Shown here: positions 17,430 through 25,541 of the stretch, piece by piece | How the letters are laid out: each line of letters starts with the position of its first letter | Position numbering within the stretch: the first letter of the stretch is position 1 | Assembly (NCBI GenBank): GCA_029851945.1 | Contig: JARKUZ010000071.1 | Span: 1 to 31,522 of the forward strand | DNA: 31,522 nucleotides | Direction: 5' to 3' | Source: Terrisporobacter sp. | GTDB taxonomy: Bacteria > Bacillota_A > Clostridia > Peptostreptococcales > Peptostreptococcaceae | Position numbers and translations under genes: made by a program | The notes under the pieces: model-generated | Seen by the model: the letters and a program-made list of their open reading frames with translations, nothing else | Told to the model about the DNA's origin: nothing | The model's database searches: none

Positions 17430-17496
17430 AGTAGTGTATTTATTATTATTATTTGGGGAAAAATATAAAAATAATTTTAATACATACGGAGGCATT

Positions 17497-18141
17497 ATGA
17501 GAGTTCCAAAACATATAGGAGTAATCCCAGACGGAAATAGACGTTGGGCATCAAATAACAATTTAAATAAAGAAGAAGGCTACAAACATGGTATAAATCC
17601 AGGATTAGAAGTGTTTAAACTTTGTCAAAAAGAAGGAATAGAAGAAGTAACATTCTATGGATATACTGTAGATAATACTAAGCGCCCTGTAATACAAAAA
17701 GAAGCCTTTATTAAGGCTTGTGTAGAATCAGTTATGCTTTTGACTAAAGAAGATTGTGAAATTTTAGTAGTTGGAGATACATCAACTCATACATTTCCTG
17801 CAGAGTTACTTCCATTTACAAGAGAAAGAATAAAATGTGGTAACGGTGGAATTAAAGTAAACTTTTTAATTCATTATGGATGGGGATGGGATTTAGGATT
17901 CAGGAAAGAATATTGTCCCATTGGAAAACATATAGATACAAAACTTAAATCAAAAGATATCTCTAGGATTAACTTAATTATAAGATGGGGTGGCAGAAGA
18001 AGATTAAGTGGATTTTTACCAGTTCAATCTGTTTATGCTGATTTTTATGTAGTAGATAATATGTGGCCAGATTTTAAGCCACAAGATTTTTATGACGCTC
18101 TTAAGTGGTATGATAAACAAGATGTAACTCTTGGTGGATAA
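17497..18141 (+). CDS. Divergent cis-prenyltransferase (undecaprenyl diphosphate synthase family)
   Basis: 214 residues, starting at ATG 17497 because GGAGG lies at 17488-17492 and the family motif begins at once (I-G-V-I-P-D-G-N-R-R-W-A, residues 7-18). The family condenses isopentenyl diphosphates in cis, making the lipid carrier for cell-wall synthesis. Conserved: catalytic Asp12, His31, Asn60, W-P-D-F at 190-193. Altered: F-S-S-E-N-W becomes Y-T-V-D-N-T at 56-61, Y-G-G-R becomes Y-G-W-G at 127-130, G-G-E-x-R-L-S becomes G-G-R-R-R-L-S at 165-171, and the Mg-binding Glu of the Y-A-E motif is Asp182. It is also shorter than UppS (about 250). It is probably a paralogue with a different product or substrate. 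It has a structured leader and its own terminator. Confidence 0.8.
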   Translation: MRVPKHIGVIPDGNRRWASNNNLNKEEGYKHGINPGLEVFKLCQKEGIEEVTFYGYTVDNTKRPVIQKEAFIKACVESVMLLTKEDCEILVVGDTSTHTFPAELLPFTRERIKCGNGGIKVNFLIHYGWGWDLGFRKEYCPIGKHIDTKLKSKDISRINLIIRWGGRRRLSGFLPVQSVYADFYVVDNMWPDFKPQDFYDALKWYDKQDVTLGG

Positions 18142-18189
18142 AATATATTTATTCAAGGAAATGCTATATTATGAGTTAAAATAAATTAT

Positions 18190-18228
18190 AAAAAGAAGTG
18201 ATTTATTAATTAAAGCACTTCTTTTTAT
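18190..18228 (+). terminator. Rho-independent terminator after the UppS-like gene
   Basis: An 11-bp perfect stem (18190-18200 with 18216-18226) with T-rich tail, about 50 bp after the stop codon; the A-run on the left arm may let it also serve the converging reductase gene. Confidence 0.8.
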
Positions 18229-18281
18229 TTATATATAACGTAAATTTTCATTGTTTTTTAGCATAATTTTTAATTATAAAT

Positions 18282-19856
18282 CTATATAACATATTTGGAA
18301 GTTATATTTTTCATTTCTTCTTCATTTGTAGCAAGCCAAGTATAAAAGTCAGTATCACTATTTACCACCATTTGACCTACTTCAAATAATAATTTTGGTA
18401 AATTACAAGCTTTATAATCGCCTAAAGATTTCCCAAGTCTTGTCTTTCCTAATTCAAAATCGCCATCAACAAATAATTCAAAAGCATCAGTAAGTTCACC
18501 ATCTACTTTTTTCTTTTTACCAGTAAGTCCTATTGCTCCTATTTGATGAACTCCACATGAGTTCGCACATCCTGATATATAAATTCTAGGCATTGCATTT
18601 AATATTGATTCATCATCATTACAATTTTCTCTAAAATAAGTTATTATGTCATGAAGCATTTTTTGGCTATTTTGTATACCCATTTGACAAATTGGAACTC
18701 CTATACAAGATACACTCTTTTCTATAGATGTACATCCACCAAAAGGTTTACTTAACTCTAACATTCTTTCAGCTTCATCACCCTCAAGGTTTATTATATA
18801 AATTCCTTCTGTCATAGCAAGCCTAATAGAAGCATGCTTTGTTTTATCTAATTCTTCAAGTAATTTCTCTAAATCTGATAATTTAAATTGACCTCCAATT
18901 GGATGAATATAAACACTATAGTGACCTTTTTGTTTTTGAGGAAAAAGCCTACAATCTTTTATGTTAGTTTCTACCCCTTCATCAGTTGGATAGTTTATAG
19001 GTTCTAGATTTAAGTCTAAATTTCCATTTGCTTTTTCTTTTAAAACATATTCTTTAAATTGTTTTATAAACTCTTCTTCGCCAAGTCTATATACAATATA
19101 TCTAATTCTAGCTTTATTTTTATTATTATAGTCACCTTCAGCCATAAAAAGTTTTGTCAATCCTTCTACATAATATAAAACTTCACTCGGCTCAATTAGT
19201 TCATCTAATTCAAGAGATACATTAGGATTTTTACCAAGGCCACCACCTACAAATACTTTAAAATAAGGTTTATTATCTTTCATAGTAGCTACAAACCCCA
19301 AATCTTGAACACTGCAGTGTGCAGCATCTTTATCACAAGAGGAGAACGATACTTTTAATTTCCTTGGTAAGTGATAAGTAGTTATTTTACTCATAAAATA
19401 ATTATCTGTTTCAATAGCGTAAGGTGTAACATCAAAGGCTTCATCAGGATCAACTCCAGAAAGCGGTGATAATCCAACATTTCTAGGAAAGTTTCCACCT
19501 CCACCTCTTGTAAATATGTTATTTTTTATTCCCTCTTCCATAATATTACATAAAGCATCCACATCTAAATCATGTAATTGTATTGCTTGTCTAGTCGTAA
19601 AATGAATACCAGGTAAATTATGTTTCTTAGCCAAATTGTATATAGTATGTAATTGATTTTTTGATACTACACCTGATGAAACCCTAAGTCTTATCATAAA
19701 AGATTTTTGATCTCTTTGTGCATAAACTCCATATCCACCAGATATTCCTTTATACTCCATTTTAGATTTATCACCGCTTAATAATTTTAAACATTCTTCT
19801 TTAAAAACAGGAATCTCACTTAAAAATAATTCTTTTGTACTTTGCAAATTATCCAT
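18282..19856 (-). CDS. Siroheme nitrite/sulfite reductase
   Basis: 524-residue hemoprotein subunit that reduces sulfite to sulfide or nitrite to ammonia with six electrons. Two ferredoxin-like repeats and two siroheme domains are visible: T-T-R-Q-A-I-Q-L at 87-94, the G-G-G-G-N-F-P-R-N segment near 118-126, and the [4Fe-4S]-siroheme cysteines Cys384, Cys390, Cys430 and Cys434 (C-x5-C ... G-C-x3-C). The F-S-S-C-D-K-D motif at 171-177 is also typical. Sequence alone does not separate sulfite from nitrite use, but the neighbouring sulfurtransferase, 64 bp upstream on the same strand, favours sulfite. No reductase flavoprotein is adjacent, so the electron donor is probably ferredoxin. AGAGGTG is the ribosome site. 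Confidence 0.9.
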   Translation of the reverse strand: MDNLQSTKELFLSEIPVFKEECLKLLSGDKSKMEYKGISGGYGVYAQRDQKSFMIRLRVSSGVVSKNQLHTIYNLAKKHNLPGIHFTTRQAIQLHDLDVDALCNIMEEGIKNNIFTRGGGGNFPRNVGLSPLSGVDPDEAFDVTPYAIETDNYFMSKITTYHLPRKLKVSFSSCDKDAAHCSVQDLGFVATMKDNKPYFKVFVGGGLGKNPNVSLELDELIEPSEVLYYVEGLTKLFMAEGDYNNKNKARIRYIVYRLGEEEFIKQFKEYVLKEKANGNLDLNLEPINYPTDEGVETNIKDCRLFPQKQKGHYSVYIHPIGGQFKLSDLEKLLEELDKTKHASIRLAMTEGIYIINLEGDEAERMLELSKPFGGCTSIEKSVSCIGVPICQMGIQNSQKMLHDIITYFRENCNDDESILNAMPRIYISGCANSCGVHQIGAIGLTGKKKKVDGELTDAFELFVDGDFELGKTRLGKSLGDYKACNLPKLLFEVGQMVVNSDTDFYTWLATNEEEMKNITSKYVI

Positions 19857-19920
19857 ATTAACACCTCTAAAAAATATATTTTATATATTGTTTGCAATAA
19901 ATTAGAATTATATTAATTAA

Positions 19921-20757
19921 TTATATTGTATCTACATCATTTTCTTCATAGCTTATCCAATCACTGAAACTTCCTGTATAAAGTTTGTGGTCTATATCAG
20001 CTTCAGTTAAAGCTAAGCTTACTGGAGAGGCAGTTATTCCAGAACCACAATATATTATAACTTCCTTAAAATCTTTCAATTTATTAAAATGTTCTTCTAA
20101 AGATTTTTCACTTTTTATAGTTAGTCTATCTTCATTTTTATTTAATATATCCATCCAGAAATAATTTAAGGCACCTGGTATATGACCTGATTTTTTATCT
20201 ACTGGTTCAAATTCACCTGCGTATCTTATATTTTCTCTACAATCAACTATAGCAATATTTTCTTTGTTAACTCTTTCCCTCACATATTCCATATTAACTC
20301 TCATATTTTCATTAGGATTCACTTCAAATTTTCCTTTTTTTACTTCAGTTTTTTCAGAATTAGTCTCTCCACCTATTTCTGCAAAAACATTTATTCCTCC
20401 ATTTAATACGTATACTTTGTCATGTCCTAAGTATTTTAATATCCACCAAAATCTAGCTGGTCCTGATAAATCACCTTCATCATAAGCTACAACTATAGAA
20501 TCATTACTTATTCCTATATTTTCAAAAGTAATTTTTAGCTCCTCAACGTTTGGAAGTGGGTGTCTACCCCCATGTTCTTTGACTGGTGCTGATAATTCAG
20601 TTTCTATATCTATTCTTACAGCACCTTTTATATGAGATTCTTCATAACTTCTTTTCCCATATTCTTTATCCATTAAACTAAATCTACAATCTACTAAAAC
20701 GAGTTTTTCATTTTGCAAATTTTCCTTGAGCCATTTTGGTGTCACTATGTTTTTCAT
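19921..20757 (-). CDS. Two-domain sulfurtransferase (thiosulfate / 3-mercaptopyruvate type)
   Basis: 278 residues made of two rhodanese domains. The N-terminal one (about 1-135) is inactive, with Asp93 where a catalytic Cys would be. The C-terminal one carries the active-site loop C-G-S-G-I-T-A at 237-243. C-G-S/T-G-V/I-T loops are typical of 3-mercaptopyruvate sulfurtransferases, while rhodaneses that prefer thiosulfate have C-R-K-G; so transfer of sulfur from 3-mercaptopyruvate (or another donor) to an acceptor is likely. Cytoplasmic, no signal peptide. It lies upstream of the sulfite/nitrite reductase in the same direction, so the two probably form a sulfur-metabolism operon. AGGAGAG precedes the start. 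Confidence 0.88.
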   Translation of the reverse strand: MKNIVTPKWLKENLQNEKLVLVDCRFSLMDKEYGKRSYEESHIKGAVRIDIETELSAPVKEHGGRHPLPNVEELKITFENIGISNDSIVVAYDEGDLSGPARFWWILKYLGHDKVYVLNGGINVFAEIGGETNSEKTEVKKGKFEVNPNENMRVNMEYVRERVNKENIAIVDCRENIRYAGEFEPVDKKSGHIPGALNYFWMDILNKNEDRLTIKSEKSLEEHFNKLKDFKEVIIYCGSGITASPVSLALTEADIDHKLYTGSFSDWISYEENDVDTI

Positions 20758-20811
20758 ATCACTCTCTCCTAAAATATATTTCTAAAAGTTATACTTTTAA
20801 TTGATAAATCC

Positions 20812-20841
20812 ATTATACTATAAGGAATTATTCAATGATAA
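20812..20841 (-). promoter_or_regulatory. Possible promoter of the sulfurtransferase-reductase operon
   Basis: On the minus strand TTATCA (20841-20836) and TATAAT (20817-20812) are 18 bp apart, about 55 bp before the start codon. The -10 is perfect, the -35 moderate. TGATAAAT occurs at both ends of the site (near 20802 and 20836), which could mark an operator. Confidence 0.4.
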
Positions 20842-20989
20842 ATTTTTTCTAATTTATCTCAAATAATTATTTATAATTTTATAATAATATCTCATTTTTT
20901 CTACTTTGTAGTATATCTTGATTTTTATAATTAAAACTATTATATTTTCTAACTATATATTTATTAATTTAAATAAAATAACTCACAAT

Positions 20990-21019
20990 AAAAAACTGCT
21001 AATTTCTTAGCAGTTTTTT
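20990..21019 (-). terminator. Terminator of the SASP-like gene
   Basis: A 12-bp stem formed by AAAAACTGCTAA and its complement TTAGCAGTTTTT, 5 bp beyond the stop codon of the small gene at 21025-21138 on the minus strand. The T run on that strand supports use in that direction. Confidence 0.85.
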
Positions 21020-21024
21020 CATTA

Positions 21025-21138
21025 TTACTTGTCAGTTTTATTATGTCTTTTTAAAAGTTCTCTTTCTCCCATTTCAATTTCCATCTTCATTTGATTTAGT
21101 GCAGTTTTTGCATTAGAATCTATAGCTTTATTTGACAT
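21025..21138 (-). CDS. 37-residue protein resembling half of an alpha/beta-type small acid-soluble spore protein
   Basis: A tiny gene with a perfect AGGAGGGG ribosome site 4 bp before its ATG and a strong terminator right after its stop, so it is almost certainly expressed. The protein begins M-S-N-K-A-I-D-S-N-A-K-T-A-L-N-Q-M-K-M-E and goes on I-E-M-G-E. This follows the first helix of alpha/beta SASPs (A-K-x-A-L-x-Q-M-K-x-E-I-A-x-E), which coat spore DNA, with the germination-protease cut site region partly kept. The second DNA-binding helix is missing; instead there is a charged tail R-E-L-L-K-R-H-N-K-T-D-K. It may be a SASP-like minor protein or an unrelated small helix. Monocistronic. Confidence 0.6.
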   Translation of the reverse strand: MSNKAIDSNAKTALNQMKMEIEMGERELLKRHNKTDK

Positions 21139-21331
21139 AAAACCCCTCCTAAATGTTTTATTTATATTATCCCATAAGGAGATATAATATATCCCATTAA
21201 TCTAAATATACTCTTTCGTAAAGTTACGTAAATTCACATTTTTTTAAAGTTTACTATTATAAACTTCATATTTCGAACATATTATACTATAAATTTCAAC
21301 CTTTTTATTTTCAATCTAGTTTTTTAAATAA

Positions 21332-21523
21332 ACTTATTATAAATGGTTCATTTATAATAAGGAAAGTAAATCTACTATAGGTTACATTATTTCTACTACA
21401 GTAATCCCACTAGCTTTTTTATATATTCTTATTATTTTCCCTAAATTTTTATCTTATAAAGTCAAATTCCTTATGCTTAAAAAGTTATTAAAATTTAAGA
21501 AGTTATTAGTTTTAAATCTGTAA
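21332..21523 (+). pseudogene. Fragment of an unidentified integral membrane protein gene
   Basis: A 63-codon open stretch without a proper start. It contains a long hydrophobic segment (G-Y-I-I-S-T-T-V-I-P-L-A-F-L-Y-I-L-I-I-F) followed by a Lys-rich tail, like the last membrane helix and cytoplasmic end of a permease (amino-acid or germinant type is one guess). It has no clear family motif. Confidence 0.3.
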
Positions 21524-21937
21524 GTAAAATTCCATGTTTAAGATTACAAAAGACACTATACTGGCAAATAAAAGATCCCCTTAAAAATGCTGTAGTATCA
21601 TTTATAAATTTAATTTTGTTATATAATGAGATTCTAACTAATATAGTTTCATCCATTAGGTTAATATTCTTATAAATGCCCAGGCAATAACTGTAATCTC
21701 TAAAGTATTACTATCATCTGATATAATATCTAAAAATCTATAATCTAATATTAGTAATAAAAATAATAATAACTATTTAATTTTATTAAATTTAAAGTAT
21801 TCATAATATCTCCTTCATAATATCTATTTAAAATATAGATTTGATAACTAATCGATTTATAACTAATTATATTTTGATATGTTGTTAACTACTTTTTTGT
21901 ATAGTTAAATATTTATTATTTTAAATTATCTATTAAT

Positions 21938-22600
21938 TTATATATTCATATAATACCATTTATAATTTGCCACTTGGAGATTTACAAATTCTTTTTTTAG
22001 AATATACTTGAACCTTTTTATTAAAGAATTTAAACTCTTTTTACCTATTTTATTTTTCACTATGCCGTATTTTATTTTTATAAACTTATAATCTAGATAT
22101 ACATAAATTTGGACTTTATAAACTTTTCTATATATTTTATAAAATGTCTTTTTACTTGATTCTTCATATCTACTAACTCTAAGTTTATGTGAACTCATAC
22201 ATAATAATCTTTCTTGTCATTTTCAAACTCAGCTTTATATATAATTAATCTTGTATGTATTTCCTTGGCAATAGCAGTTTTGATTCCCATTTTCTTTTTT
22301 TCTATTACATAAGGATTTATTTTTCACTTTCTAAGAATTTTATAACTCCACACTCACCTATTTTTCTGTGAATACTCTTTGAATTAGATATTGTTCTCGA
22401 AGAGCCTTTCATTTAATTTCATTTAGTATTAAGTATTTGCATTCATCTAATTTTTTCATACATTCTTTTGAATATTTCATAGATTTTTCAACTTGATTTT
22501 TAGTTATAGTCACTGACTTTGTAATCAGTTTATCAAATTTTGTTTAATTCCAATATTATTAACAAATATTTCAAATTTATTTTGTACAATTATATAATGC
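21938..22600 (-). pseudogene. Decayed minus-strand coding region, unidentified
   Basis: Reading the minus strand from an ATG at about 22600 (AGGAG site upstream), four or more successive open pieces in shifting frames together cover about 650 bp. The longest, 86 codons at 21938-22198, is basic and Tyr/Lys-rich (starts M-S-S-H-K-L-R-V-S-R-Y-E-E-S-S-K-K). The repeated frame changes look like one decayed gene of about 215 residues. I cannot name the family; a mobile-element protein is possible from its basic character. Confidence 0.35.
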
Positions 22601-23019
22601 ATAACTTATCTCCTAACGTTCTTAATCTTATTCATTATACATTTTTATATATCAAAACCCATTAAATTTAGCTCCTTTTGTCCTGTTATCTGTAAAAAAT
22701 CAAAAAAAAGATAATTTTTTGTCTTTATTTAAAGTTTTTAGTAAAACTCTACTGATATTATTTATAGGATATGTTATATTAAAAAATAAAAATTTCTGAT
22801 TTTGATATAAATCTGCCAATTTAATTCTGGATATAAAAATCATCAAACTGTAAGTAAACGTTATGTTTTTCCCAATATGTAAGTTTTTATTTCTCTACAA
22901 AAAGAATTTAGGGTAACTCCTAGCAAATATTAAAAATAATAATTAAATATTAGCAATTTAAAAATTTATTTTTATAAAGCTAATAATATTTATATAGAAG
23001 TAATTAGTTGGCATATTGA

Positions 23020-23387
23020 AAATTGTCTAATATTATTGAAGATAATGAATTTATTAAAGAAAAGTGTTATGTTGGAATTCCAACCATTATTGATGAAGAT
23101 TTTAATTATTTCGATTGGAGAGACCCTATTTCAAGTATGTTTTATGATTGCGAGATTGGGCAAGCAAGTTACGATTAACCTGAGATGATAATTCCTGAGA
23201 GATTATAACTTAAAAACAATATAAAATCAATAACGGAAAAATAGATTACATGTTTGATAGTAATTTAAATATATATGATACTGAAGATAAAAGATTATTA
23301 CTTTATACATCTTGTACAAGAGCTCTACATGTATTGAATATACATTATTTAGGAGAAATTGCATCTTTATTAAATAATAAATTTTAA
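23020..23387 (+). pseudogene. helD (UvrD-like RNA polymerase recycling helicase) relic, internally deleted
   Basis: The first open piece reads Y-V-G-I-P...D-E-D-F, then D-W-R-D-P-I-S-S-M-F-Y-D-C-E-I-G-Q-A-S-Y, matching HelD's N-terminal landmark D-W-R-A-P-I-S-S-L-F-Y-D-x-E-x-G-x-A-S-Y. After two stops and a frameshift, G-K-I-D-Y-M-F-D-S-N-L-N-I continues the same region. It then jumps directly to the extreme C-terminus, L-L-Y-T-S-C-T-R-A-L-H-V-L-N-I-H-Y-L-G-E, helicase motif VI of HelD/UvrD. Several hundred residues, including all other helicase motifs, are deleted. HelD removes stalled RNA polymerase from DNA; this copy cannot function. Confidence 0.8.
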
Positions 23388-23574
23388 TTAATACCTATAG
23401 ATAAATTTTTACAAAATAACTGATTTAGTAAAATAAATAATTTACGTTCTAATAACTTTATTAATTAAGATAGCATCAATGAAAGAAGGACTATAGATGT
23501 TTGTGTAAAAACAAGCTTACCTACAGTCCATAAATCAAATATAAAATTATGTATACTATTTTCTCTTTATATTC

Positions 23575-23877
23575 TTAATAGTAAAAATTAAAATCAGCTT
23601 CTACACAAAACTGACCTCTACTTAACAAACCTCCAAAAGATATTGTTATGTAATTCATTTGAGAATCTAGAACTTTATTTATTATAATTTTATAACCATC
23701 TACGTCATATAAGTTATCATTTGAATTTGGATCATCTAGTTCTAGGTCTAACTTAGCTTCTGTAGTCATAGTTATACATCTAGTAAGTATTCTTATACAA
23801 TCTTTATCACTATTTGCTATTAATTTATCTAGTTCTCTCTTTGCTTCTGGTGTTATAAGTATATTCATCTCTTCCAT
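23575..23877 (-). CDS. HesB-like (IscA-related) small protein without the usual cysteines
   Basis: 100 residues. The start I-L-I-T-P-E-A-K-R-E-L-D-K-L and the middle L-D-L-E-L-D-D-P...Y-D-V-D-G-Y-K-I-I-I-N-K-V-L follow the HesB/IscA-like fold (I-x-x-T-x-x-A-x-x-x-L...L-x-L-D-E...V-x-G-x-x-x-V-V-D). Real Fe-S carriers have three conserved Cys, including a C-terminal C-G-C, which are absent; the Cys here (27, 33 and one near the C-end) lie elsewhere. So a scaffold role is doubtful; clostridial HesB-like proteins of this kind are of unknown function. AGGAGAG is well spaced from the first ATG. Single gene beside a helD relic. Confidence 0.6.
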   Translation of the reverse strand: MEEMNILITPEAKRELDKLIANSDKDCIRILTRCITMTTEAKLDLELDDPNSNDNLYDVDGYKIIINKVLDSQMNYITISFGGLLSRGQFCVEADFNFYY

Positions 23878-23935
23878 AATTGTCTCTCCTAGTTAATTGT
23901 TATTTCATTCATTTTATCACAGTAATATATTACTA

Positions 23936-25090
23936 TCAATTATAGTAATATATGTCAGAAAATTCTATATTACATTTTTCTACTTTATTTGTGCGTGGTA
24001 TACTATTATCCATAAGATTTTCATTCTCTAGGTATGTAATAGGTAATACTATTTCAAATCTTGATCCGTTACCCAGTTCACTTTCTACATTTATAGTTCC
24101 ATTATGAAGATCTACTAGTGATCGAACTATGGCTAGTCCTATTCCACTACCTTCATTCTTTCTATTCATATTATTATCTAATCTTGTTAAATCTTCAAAA
24201 ATTATATCTAAATTTTCTTTTGATATGCCTATACCATAATCCTTTACTTCTATTTTGACATTATCACTTTCTACATTTACATTAACTTCTATTTTCTCCC
24301 CTTGAGGACTGTACTTTATAGCATTAGATATTAAATTCAGCAAAATTCTCTCTATTTCATCTTCATCACAAGCTATTATCTGTTCTTCACAATTGGTATC
24401 AAAGATTAAATTTATACCTTGATCCCTTTCACTTTTTGTGACAGAATTACAAATATCTTCTACTAGTTTTATAATATCTTGATTCTTTAAATTTAATTCA
24501 TGATATCCATTTTTTATATAAGTAATATCAACTAAATTATTTACTAATCTTAATAACCTATTAGAATTTTTCTTCAAATATTTAATATGTTTTTCCAATT
24601 TAGTCATATTGTATGTATTATTTTTAAGCCCCTTTTCAATTAATTGTACTGTTCCTTGAATAATATTTATTGGAGTTCTAAATTCATGAGTTATATTGGA
24701 TAAAAACTCATCCCTTACTTTCTCGATAGATTTATAATAATTAGATTTCATTTTATTTTTTTCATAGTATTGTAATTCCTTATCTTTTACAATTATAAAG
24801 TAACAATTTTGATTATCAAATTTATCTTCTATAATTTTACCTGTAAAATTTAAATGTAAATGATATTTATCTTTAAAGCAAAAATTAAATTCATTATTAT
24901 TGTCTATATTTTTCAAAATATTTTCAAAATTATTATTACTAAAAGAAATCACTTCTAGTAAATCTTCTCCGATTATCTCACTATCACTAGCAACAAGTTT
25001 AGAAAAAAGAAATGTATTAATAAATACTATTTTTCTTTTTTTATTTATTACTATGACATCGTAACATAAATTATTTAAAATATTAATCAT
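23936..25090 (-). CDS. Cytoplasmic orphan sensor histidine kinase
   Basis: 384 residues with no membrane helix. An N-terminal PAS-like sensor domain covers about 1-105, a short coiled linker follows, then HisKA with phospho-acceptor His135 in S-N-I-T-H-E-F-R-T-P, and the HATPase_c domain: N box with Asn256 (N-L-I-S-N-A-I-K-Y-S), G1 D-Y-G-I-G-I, and G2 G-S-G-I-G-L-A-I-V. All catalytic boxes are present. No response regulator is next to it, so it is an orphan. In spore formers, orphan kinases often feed Spo0A; that is a possibility only. AAGGGGG precedes the ATG. The signal it senses is presumably internal. Confidence 0.9.
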   Translation of the reverse strand: MINILNNLCYDVIVINKKRKIVFINTFLFSKLVASDSEIIGEDLLEVISFSNNNFENILKNIDNNNEFNFCFKDKYHLHLNFTGKIIEDKFDNQNCYFIIVKDKELQYYEKNKMKSNYYKSIEKVRDEFLSNITHEFRTPINIIQGTVQLIEKGLKNNTYNMTKLEKHIKYLKKNSNRLLRLVNNLVDITYIKNGYHELNLKNQDIIKLVEDICNSVTKSERDQGINLIFDTNCEEQIIACDEDEIERILLNLISNAIKYSPQGEKIEVNVNVESDNVKIEVKDYGIGISKENLDIIFEDLTRLDNNMNRKNEGSGIGLAIVRSLVDLHNGTINVESELGNGSRFEIVLPITYLENENLMDNSIPRTNKVEKCNIEFSDIYYYN

Positions 25091-25299
25091 ACTGCCCCCT
25101 TAATAAAAATAATCTATTAATAATTAGCCCCATTAATATATTATAATACTTTTTGTATGAATTCAAAGTATTTTGTTCATTTAAAAATACTATTTTTAGA
25201 TAAATAGAGTCATTTTATCCTTTTATAATATATTTTGTAAAAGCATGTTTAAATTTTAATTCACTTATATTTATTATTTGGAAGTTGTAAAAACTATAT

Positions 25300-25335
25300 A
25301 ATAAAAAGAACCTGCAAAACTACAGATTCTTTTTT
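25300..25335 (-). terminator. Rho-independent terminator on the minus strand
   Basis: A 12-bp stem (25303-25314 with 25323-25334) in which one pair is G-U only when transcribed from the minus strand, followed there by a T run. It has no intact gene upstream, only the short relic at 25369-25472. Confidence 0.65.
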
Positions 25336-25541
25336 GGGTGGCATGTCTTTTTAATTTTTAAACTTAATTTAAATAGTTATATACTTAAAAGTAGCTATAT
25401 TAATATCCTCTTTATTTAAGTTATACTCTACTTTTATTTCGATCTTTCGAGTATTTTTGTCATATTTAAGTTAGTTTTGATTTTTTAAGCTACTTATACT
25501 TTATAATATTAAAAAATTGATTTTTGGTTACTAGTTATGAC

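Larger units (their letters stand above)
21139..23019. other. About 1.9 kb of decayed DNA with no intact gene
   Basis: No complete gene with start site and plausible product is seen. Several broken open stretches suggest old genes: plus strand 21332-21523 and about 21520-21745 (hydrophobic), minus strand 21938-22600 (basic), and plus strand about 22640-22789 (ends in one hydrophobic helix). All are cut by stops or frameshifts. AT content is extreme between them, as expected of DNA no longer under selection. Confidence 0.6.

Noticed and set aside
17247..17561. Minus-strand open frame of about 100 codons over the leader and start of the UppS-like gene
   Set aside because: Antisense to a structured leader and a real gene, no ribosome site, no family resemblance.
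21938..22198. 86-codon minus-strand open frame as an intact gene
   Set aside because: The reading continues upstream in other frames for about 400 bp toward a better start, so it is more likely the end of a decayed gene.
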